A stretch of 64,000 nucleotides of DNA from Prosthecobacter sp. Its GTDB lineage: Bacteria; Verrucomicrobiota; Verrucomicrobiia; Verrucomicrobiales; Verrucomicrobiaceae. Under the pieces are notes generated by a model that saw only the letters and a program-made list of their open reading frames with translations, was not told the origin of the DNA and did no database searches. The stretch is from NCBI GenBank assembly GCA_021733925.1, contig JAIPJY010000020.1, positions 48,019-112,018 of the forward strand, in the 5' to 3' direction. The translations under genes were made by a program, and so were the position numbers. Positions 58,259-64,000 of this stretch are shown here, piece by piece (position 1 is the first letter of the stretch; each line of letters starts with the position of its first letter).

Positions 58259-59437
58259 CTACACCTTCACCCACGTCTTCTTCTCACTGCTCTCCAAGAT
58301 CGCCTCGCACAGTTTGATCTCATGGTGGCCGTCTTCGGCCGTGGCAAACAGGACCGGGGTCTGTTTCCCGCTGGCGATGTGCTCATAAATGGCACGGTAG
58401 TGCATCTTGTGGCCATCGCTGAAGCCTTCGGCGTGGCCGGGGGGGTAGTCGGTGTAGTTGGCGACATCTTCGAGGAATCCGGGTGTGCCACGCTGGAGGA
58501 TTTGATTGGGTTCATCGCGGCGGCCGAGCGTGATTTCGTTCGGCTGCTGCAGGTCCCAGCGCACGCTGCCTTTGGTGCCGTAGATGCCGAAGCTCAGGCT
58601 GCATTTCCACCCTGCGGCCACTTGCGAGATGCTTGCATTGGCATGCACGCCATCTGCAAAACCGTGCTTCGCCTTGCCAAATTTGAGCAGTACGCTGCCG
58701 AAATCCTCGGTGTCCACCGGGTAGTCCACCATCTTCTTCGGGTCCACCTTCGCAAAGGTCTTCACCTCGCCTTTGGGGCGCTTGCGGGTTTTGTAGAAGG
58801 TCTCGATGTGGGCGAAGACGCTCTGCGTTTTGGCACCGAGCACAAAGCCGACGGCGTCGATCCAATGGGTGCCCACATCGCCCACGGCGCGCAGCTTGCC
58901 GCCTTCGCTGGAAAGGATGCGCCAGTTGTAGTCGGTTTCATGCAGCAGCCAGTCCTGGAAGAAGTGGCCTTGGACGTGGATGATCTTCCCGAGGTCGCCT
59001 CGTGCCACCATGGCGCGCATCTGGAGGATGGCGGGGAAGAAGCGGCACATGTAGTTCACTGCAAAAACCGGGCCCTTCTTGCCACCCTTGCGCACGGCAT
59101 CCACCACCAACTGCGTGTCCTTCGTCGTCATTCCCAGCGGCTTTTCGCAGATGACGTGCTTGCCCATTTCGAGGGCATGGAGGCATTGTTCGACGTGGAC
59201 CTTGTTCGGTGAGGTGATGTGCACCACGTCGATGTTCGGGCTGGTGTACATCGCCTCATAATCGTAGTCGCCATAGATCTCCGGGATGCCCCAGAGATTG
59301 CCGACCTGCCGGGCGCTTTTGGTGGAGCCGCAGATGCCGTTCACGGTCACGCCGAGACGTTTAAGTGCTTCAATATGAACGGGTCCGATGAAGCCGGTGC
59401 CGATCACGCCGGCGCGAAGTTGATGAAGGGGGGTCAT
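58259..59437 (-). CDS. Gfo/Idh/MocA family oxidoreductase (cytosolic)
   Basis: A 392-residue protein without signal peptide. GVIGTGFIGPVHIEALKRL is the dinucleotide-binding loop; HVICEKPLGMT carries the EKP motif; VGDVGTHWIDAVGFVLG holds the conserved His of the active site region. Residues 130-390 form the substrate domain. Likely acts on a sugar or inositol with NAD(P)H; the exact substrate is unknown. Its start faces the kinase gene across a 128-bp divergent region that contains a tandem repeat. Confidence 0.9.
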   Translation of the reverse strand: MTPLHQLRAGVIGTGFIGPVHIEALKRLGVTVNGICGSTKSARQVGNLWGIPEIYGDYDYEAMYTSPNIDVVHITSPNKVHVEQCLHALEMGKHVICEKPLGMTTKDTQLVVDAVRKGGKKGPVFAVNYMCRFFPAILQMRAMVARGDLGKIIHVQGHFFQDWLLHETDYNWRILSSEGGKLRAVGDVGTHWIDAVGFVLGAKTQSVFAHIETFYKTRKRPKGEVKTFAKVDPKKMVDYPVDTEDFGSVLLKFGKAKHGFADGVHANASISQVAAGWKCSLSFGIYGTKGSVRWDLQQPNEITLGRRDEPNQILQRGTPGFLEDVANYTDYPPGHAEGFSDGHKMHYRAIYEHIASGKQTPVLFATAEDGHHEIKLCEAILESSEKKTWVKV

Positions 59438-59489
59438 GCGGGTGCAGTGAAGCGTGAGGACAGAGAATGGTCAATGCAGCAAAGTACTC

Positions 59490-59533
59490 GCTGCATGATT
59501 TGGTGGATCGTGCTGTATGATTTGGTGGATCAT
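59490..59533. repeat. Two tandem 22-bp repeats in the divergent promoter region
   Basis: GCTGCATGATTTGGTGGATCGT is followed directly by the same unit with three changes, and a third partial unit (GCTGCGTT) begins next. The 22-bp period equals about two helical turns, so both copies face the same side of the DNA, as for paired operator sites. It lies between the oxidoreductase and kinase genes, 33 bp upstream of the kinase ATG. Confidence 0.7.
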
Positions 59534-59565
59534 GCTGCGTTCTTAAGGATACTCAACGCCCCTCC

Positions 59566-62163
59566 ATGCCTCCCGATTCCACTGATTTCTCAGCTACTCC
59601 ACCCGACGGTGGGGATGGGTCGTTGGAAAGGGGAGACGAAAAACCCGGCGATGTCCTGGGCGACTTTCGGCTGATCGAAAAGCTCGGCGAGGGCGGCTTT
59701 GGCCTCGTCTGGCGTGCGGAACAGACGCACCCCGTGCGGCGTGAGGTCGCGTTGAAGCTCCTGAAGCGCGGCATGGACTCGCGCCAGATCCTCGCCCGCT
59801 TTGATCAGGAGCGCCGCATGCTCGCCGCCATGGAGCACCCCTGCATCGCCACCATGCTGGATGCAGGCATGTCCCCGGACGGGCGGCCCTTTTTTGTGAT
59901 GGAACTGCTGCGCGGCAGGCCCATCACCGCGTTTTGTGAAGAGCACCACCTGACGCTGCGGGAACGCATCACGCTGTTTCGGGAGGTCTGCAGTGGCGTG
60001 CAGCACGCGCATCAGAAGGGGGTCATCCATCGCGACCTCAAGCCTTCGAACATCCTCGTTACCGAGGTGGATGGCCGGCCTATGCCGAAGATCATCGACT
60101 TCGGCATCGCCAAGGCCCTCGCCTCCGGCGGCATCGAGGCCATGACCTTCGCCACGCAGGCGAATTTCGTGCTCGGCACCCCGCAGTACATGTCCCCGGA
60201 GCAGATCGAAGACGTGGGCAGCGTGGACACCCGGAGCGACATCTACGCGCTGGGCACCGTGCTGTACGAAATGCTCACCGGCAGCCCGCCCTTTGCCGCC
60301 GAGACCAAGCAGTGCCAGAGCCGGCAGGAGTTCTGGCGCATCGTGCGTGACAAAAATCCGCCACGTCCTTCCACCAGTTTCACCACCAAGATCCTTGCTG
60401 CGCCTGTACGCGCCCAAGAGGTGCGCATGGATGTGTCCAAGCTGCCAGCGGATCTCGACTGGATCGCCCTGCGCGCCCTGGAAAAAGAGCCGCAGCGCCG
60501 CTACCAGAGCGCGGCGGAGTTTGCCGCTGATCTACAATGCTTTCTGGATGGTGCGCCGGTCTCCGCGCATCCGCCCAGCAGGGCTTACATCGCCTCGCGC
60601 TGGATCAGGCGGCACCACGTCGCTTTTGCAGCGGCTTGCATCAGTGTGCTTGCTTTGGTCACAGGTGCAGGCGTGGCCATCTGGCAGGCGAAGCTCGCCC
60701 GGGAGGCGCAGGGGCGTGCGGAGTCCGAGGCGCTGCGCAGTCGTGAGTCCGCCACCTTCCTCACCGGGCTGCTCGGGGAGGTTGCCGATGAAGTGCGCAA
60801 TGGCAGGAATCCCGAGGCCCTGCGGCTGGCGCTCATCACCAGCCAGCAGCGCATCGAAGACATGCACGAGGACCCGGATCTGCAGATCGAGCTCATGGGC
60901 CAGGTGGCCCGCCTGTTCGATCTCATGAGCGACCGCAAGCTGTCTCTGGGTGCACTAAGACGCACAGCGGAGCTCACTGCTGCACGGTTGGGGGCTGAAA
61001 ATCCAGCGGCGCGTGAGGCCGCCTTTCAGCACCTCATCATGGCCGTGGACCACGGGTCCCGGATCGAGGCGGTGGATCTGCTCAAAGCCTTGCGCACGCA
61101 CATCGAGCAGCATGAGGGGCGGGGCAGCGAGAACTGGTTCCGGGCGCAGGGCATGCTGGTGCGCGCATGGACCAAGCTGCGTCGTGGCAAGGACGCGGCG
61201 CAGGCCAGTGCCGAGGCGGTGGCGGAAGCGCGCCAAAAGCAGCTCAGTGGCGTGGCGCTGCACCGCATTCTCATGTCCCATGCCGAGGCGCTGGAGTCTG
61301 CCCGGGAGTTTGATGCGGCTGAGAAGCAGATTCAGGAGTGCATCACCCAGGCCACGCGGGGTGGCGAACTCGCGAAGCACCAGTGGGAGTTCGATATCCG
61401 GCTGGTGGAACTCATGATCCATCGTGGCAACCACGCGCGTGCCGCTGCAATGCATGGCATCGTGGTGCAGCGCCTCAAGCAGCAGCAGCCGGACGCCCCC
61501 AATCTGCCGCATCAGCTCATCTGGCTGGCGGAGATCGAAAATCGCGCCCGTTTGCACGATCAGGCCATCCAACACACCCAGGAGGCCATCGAACTCATTA
61601 AGCAGCGCACGGCAGCCATTTCGAAGGAGGATGCCCGTGCCAACACCCTGCGGGAGGACATGCAGGTGGCGTTTGAGACGCAGAGTGCCGCTTACTGCGG
61701 CTTGAAGCAACCTGAGGCAGCCATCGCCGCGGCGAAGGAAGGCCTGCGCGTGGCGCAGCAGGGCGGCAATGAAACCTACATGACGCGGGCGCTGGCCGCG
61801 CTGGCGGGGGCTCAGGAGTCAGCCGGTAATCTCGACGAGGCCTGGGAGCTGCACCACCAGCTCTATGAGAACCACGCGGAGCACAATGCGACCTATAAGA
61901 ACCGTTTGGATGATTTGAGGGAAATGAGCCGCATCCGGCTGCGCCAGGGTCGCACTGCCCAGGCCCTCAAGCATGCCCGTGAGGCCTGGCGGCAGACGCT
62001 GGCGGAGCCGTCGTCCCAGATGGAGCCTGATTACCTCGAATACATGGCGGAGTTTGCCCTCAAGACCTGGAAGACTGTTCAGGCGGCCGATCCGGCGGCG
62101 GCGGTGCCGGAGGAGGTGGGGGCATGGGAGAAAGCGGTGGGGGTGGTGGCGGCCAAACGGTGA
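59566..62163 (+). CDS. Membrane Ser/Thr protein kinase with TPR-like extracytoplasmic region
   Basis: An 865-residue protein. The kinase domain (about 35-315) has every catalytic element: glycine loop GEGGFG, K64 (VALKLLK), H155-R-D157-LKPSN, D178-F-G, and TPQYMSPEQIEDVGSVDTRSDIYALG. A single membrane helix (about 350-372) separates it from a 490-residue helical region of TPR-like repeats (AEALESAREFDAAEKQIQEC, then AQESAGNLDEAWELHHQLYE). This layout (kinase, helix, TPR) is common in Planctomycetes and Verrucomicrobia. Substrates unknown. The tandem repeats upstream may control it. Confidence 0.92.
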   Translation: MPPDSTDFSATPPDGGDGSLERGDEKPGDVLGDFRLIEKLGEGGFGLVWRAEQTHPVRREVALKLLKRGMDSRQILARFDQERRMLAAMEHPCIATMLDAGMSPDGRPFFVMELLRGRPITAFCEEHHLTLRERITLFREVCSGVQHAHQKGVIHRDLKPSNILVTEVDGRPMPKIIDFGIAKALASGGIEAMTFATQANFVLGTPQYMSPEQIEDVGSVDTRSDIYALGTVLYEMLTGSPPFAAETKQCQSRQEFWRIVRDKNPPRPSTSFTTKILAAPVRAQEVRMDVSKLPADLDWIALRALEKEPQRRYQSAAEFAADLQCFLDGAPVSAHPPSRAYIASRWIRRHHVAFAAACISVLALVTGAGVAIWQAKLAREAQGRAESEALRSRESATFLTGLLGEVADEVRNGRNPEALRLALITSQQRIEDMHEDPDLQIELMGQVARLFDLMSDRKLSLGALRRTAELTAARLGAENPAAREAAFQHLIMAVDHGSRIEAVDLLKALRTHIEQHEGRGSENWFRAQGMLVRAWTKLRRGKDAAQASAEAVAEARQKQLSGVALHRILMSHAEALESAREFDAAEKQIQECITQATRGGELAKHQWEFDIRLVELMIHRGNHARAAAMHGIVVQRLKQQQPDAPNLPHQLIWLAEIENRARLHDQAIQHTQEAIELIKQRTAAISKEDARANTLREDMQVAFETQSAAYCGLKQPEAAIAAAKEGLRVAQQGGNETYMTRALAALAGAQESAGNLDEAWELHHQLYENHAEHNATYKNRLDDLREMSRIRLRQGRTAQALKHAREAWRQTLAEPSSQMEPDYLEYMAEFALKTWKTVQAADPAAAVPEEVGAWEKAVGVVAAKR

Positions 62164-62771
62164 GTGGTGGGTGTTGGCGGAGGTCAAGGATCGTCATGGC
62201 GCTGGGGGAGTGACAGGGGGCGCTTGGGTGTGTCGGATTCGGCAATGTTGCAGGTTGGTTGCGGTTGGGTGGTTGTGGGGATGATTTTGACAGGATTAAC
62301 AGGATGGCAGAATTTCAGGATTTTTTGAATGTGGTTCTGACACGCTGCTGTTGTTGGAGGTGTTTGGGGGTGCTGGCGGGGACGTTGAGTTTTGGCAAAG
62401 GAATGAAGGAGCAAGGGAATGTTCCAGAATGTCTTTTTGGTTTCATTGCCAGTGAGGCCTTGGGTCTGATACCGCCGGAATGGATGAACCACGGAGCCGA
62501 GCGGAGCGAACCGGAGCGCAGCGGGTCGAAGACCGCCGAATGGCCAATAGCCGAAGGCAACGCAGACGACTGAAAGAAGCCCGGAGGGTGAGGGAAGGGA
62601 ATCAATGCACTGAATCCACGGAAGCCGGATGGAGGGGACGGGATAGCGGGGCGAAGGAGGTTTTGGTGCGTCCGGATTTTTAACCACGGATGACACGACC
62701 AGCACGGATCAGAGGAACCTCATGGAGGGCACGCAGAGAGGAGATGAGTTGAAGCTGCTCTCTCGGGGGTC

Positions 62772-63083
62772 GGACGGGACAGCGGGGTGAAGGGAGGAGG
62801 GCCGGAGATTTGGTAGAATCATTAGGGGTAAAATGATTTCAGAAGTGAGGCGGGACGGGACAGCGGGGCGAGGCACCAGAGTTGATGAACCACGGAATAC
62901 ACTGAATACACGGAACCCAGATGGGCGGGACGGGACAGCGGGGTGAAGGGAGGAGGGCCGGAGATTTGGTAGAATCATTGGGGGTAAAATGATTTCAGAA
63001 GTGAGGCGGGACGGGACAGCGGGGCGAGGCACCAGAGTTGATGAACCACGGAATACACTGAATACACGGAACCCAGATGGGCG
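62772..63083. repeat. Two tandem 156-bp repeat units
   Basis: Units 62772-62927 and 62928-63083 begin GGACGGGACAGCGGGGTGAA and are nearly identical (TTAGGGG versus TTGGGGG is one change). A third unit starts at 63084 and stops matching after about 20 bp. Each unit holds the sub-motif GGGACAGCGGGG twice. Unit length and lack of spacers rule out CRISPR. Confidence 0.85.
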
Positions 63084-63277
63084 GGACGGGACAGCGGGGC
63101 GAGGCGGGCCCGTTCTTCGCTAAAGCTTCCTTCTTCCCCCTTCGCTCTACGAGCTACGGAGGACACGTCGCTCTGCGAGCTACGAAGGACAGGCCTACGG
63201 GCTTGCGAGCTTCGAAGGGCAAGATGGAATCTTGGAGGCGCTGATTTTGGATGGGGAGGTGATCCAGGGGACGTGAG
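63070..63277. repeat. Duplicated cassette, copy 1
   Basis: From AACCCAGATGGGCGGG to GGGGACGTGAG; matches 63614-63841. Shared blocks include GGCGGGCCCGTTCTTCGCTA, GGACAGGCCTACGGGCTTGC, GAGCTTCGAAGGGCAAGATG and GGAATCTTGGAGGCGCTGAT. Copy 1 has one GTTCTTCGCTA unit where copy 2 has five, and has a different inner segment (about 63126-63188). Confidence 0.8.
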
Positions 63278-63613
63278 GGAGATGCGAGTGGCTTGGGTGG
63301 GTTGAGCGGCCTGGGTGCGGCGTGGGCTCTGTTTTCGGAAAGGGATGGCCGAAAAAGTGGAAAGAGGAGGAAAAAATGGGGAAGGGTTTCCATCTCTTTC
63401 AGAGCCTAGGACGGGAGGGGAATCACTGATTTTTACACCGCAGAGACTGGAACGCCGCAGAGATGAGATGAATTGAAGTTCTCTCGGGGGATGGACGTGA
63501 CAGCGGGGAAATGCCGCCGGAGTGGATTGACCACGGAATACACTGAATACACGGAGCCGAACGAAGTGAGACAGACAGCCGAAGGCTGCCCGCAGGGCAA
63601 GCGCAGCGCAGTC

Positions 63614-63841
63614 AACCCAGATGGGCGGGACGGGACAGCGGGGCGAGGCGGGCCCGTTCTTCGCTACCCGTTCTTCGCTACCCGTTCTTCGCTACCCGTT
63701 CTTCGCTACCCGTTCTTCGCTAAAGCTTCGAAGGGCTTGCGAGCTCCGAAGGACAGGCCTACGGGCTTGCGAGCTTCGAAGGGCAAGATGGAATCTTGGA
63801 GGCGCTGATTTTGGATGTTGAGGTGATCCAGGGGACGTGAG
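63614..63841. repeat. Duplicated cassette, copy 2
   Basis: Partner of 63070-63277; carries the expanded 14-bp array. Outside the array and inner segment the two copies are almost identical, so the duplication is recent or is kept alike by gene conversion. Confidence 0.8.
63653..63722. repeat. 14-bp tandem array, five copies
   Basis: CCCGTTCTTCGCTA is repeated five times without interruption; the other cassette copy has a single unit, so the number varies and slippage is likely. Confidence 0.92.
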
Positions 63842-63909
63842 ACTGCAATGAACTTCACTGCTGCCCGAGGCTCATAGCTCATTCTGTGAGGAAGCGGGGA
63901 GACAGAAAG

Positions 63910-63973
63910 AACCACAGAGGCACGATGAACGCAGAGATTTCCAGAAGAGATGTTTTTTCAGGCCTCTGTGGTT
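63910..63973. repeat. 12-bp inverted repeat near the window end
   Basis: AACCACAGAGGC (63910-63921) and GCCTCTGTGGTT (63962-63973) are exact reverse complements, 40 bp apart. They could be the ends of a small non-coding element or a dispersed palindrome. No gene lies between them. Confidence 0.65.
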
Positions 63974-64000
63974 AATCTGGCCCAGCCTGCAACCCCAAGA

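Larger units (their letters stand above)
62164..64000. other. Gene-free, repeat-rich region
   Basis: I see no credible gene here. Open frames exist but consist of translated repeats. Modules: a dispersed element near 62283-62326 (TTTTGACAGGATTAACAGGA, a type common in intergenic DNA of environmental bacteria), tandem 156-bp units, a duplicated cassette, a 14-bp tandem array and a terminal inverted repeat. The motif CCACGGAATACACTGAATAC recurs at about 62890, 63046 and 63533. Confidence 0.8.

Noticed and set aside
62709-63032. A minus-strand open frame of 107 codons with an internal repeat
   Set aside because: The repeated peptide is simply the translation of the 156-bp tandem DNA repeat; there is no start context or conserved domain.
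62772-63722. CRISPR array
   Set aside because: The repeats are 156 bp and 14 bp without unique spacers of regular size, and no cas genes are in the window.
1-64000. tRNA or rRNA genes
   Set aside because: I looked through the intergenic stretches and saw no cloverleaf or rRNA-like sequence; a tRNA search program would be decisive.

Overview
The window looks like chromosomal DNA from a Gram-negative member of the Verrucomicrobia, most likely a Prosthecobacter-like Verrucomicrobiaceae. The grounds are a G+C of roughly 60%, a DUF58/BatA/VWA operon, Tat-exported Gfo/Idh/MocA oxidoreductases, a PEP-CTERM protein with autotransporter-type beta-strand repeats, a CarF-type lipid desaturase, an OlsF-type acyltransferase, an LPS (kdsA-lptCAB) locus, and repeat-rich intergenic DNA. 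This assignment rests on gene content only. I see no rRNA, tRNA or CRISPR array.

Layout. 0-5.1 kb: three overlapping genes of a DUF58/BatA/VWA operon, the first cut by the window edge. 5.2-15.5 kb: an exported oxidoreductase, YqgE, a two-gene secreted-protein operon, an FmdB zinc ribbon, an AraC regulator, a small membrane protein, rlmN, a cyclic-nucleotide-binding protein and a repeat lipoprotein. 15.6-21.2 kb: a probable defence or accessory island with an unknown protein, a BCS1-like AAA ATPase, a DEDDh exonuclease, a GmrSD-like DUF262/HNH protein of lower G+C and a small unknown protein. 21.3-29.1 kb: a fused AmiE/NamZ-type muropeptide enzyme, a lone sugar-binding lipoprotein, secreted and SGNH proteins, a pseudopilin, a GreA/B-like protein, a CarF/TMEM189-type desaturase and a membrane protein. 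29.1-36.5 kb: pyruvate carboxylase with a displaced second copy of its own 3' end, then the PEP-CTERM autotransporter-repeat protein.

36.7-47.8 kb is the most striking region. It holds two sets of circularly permuted ATP-grasp, alpha-E and transglutaminase-like genes (one set has ATP-grasp and alpha-E fused) plus a large transglutaminase-DUF2126 protein. A VapBC-like toxin-antitoxin pair sits inside it. Three transcription units here are each preceded by a TGGC-N7-TTGC element, which is the sigma-54 -24/-12 pattern. I infer a co-regulated peptide- or amide-bond-making and trimming system.

47.9-51.8 kb is a lipopolysaccharide locus (kdsA, lptC, lptA, lptB) ending in the ribosome hibernation factor gene hpf, resembling the proteobacterial lptCAB-hpf order. 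Next come a 548-bp insertion, the OlsF-like acyltransferase, pyrF, purE-purK, a ParDE-like pair, an AcpH-like phosphodiesterase, another oxidoreductase and a membrane Ser/Thr kinase. The last 1.8 kb carries no credible gene and is a mosaic of tandem and dispersed repeats.

Starts were chosen by overlap with the upstream stop codon, signal peptides, domain boundaries and, in one case, a promoter element. Shine-Dalgarno sequences are mostly weak here; hpf is the clear exception.
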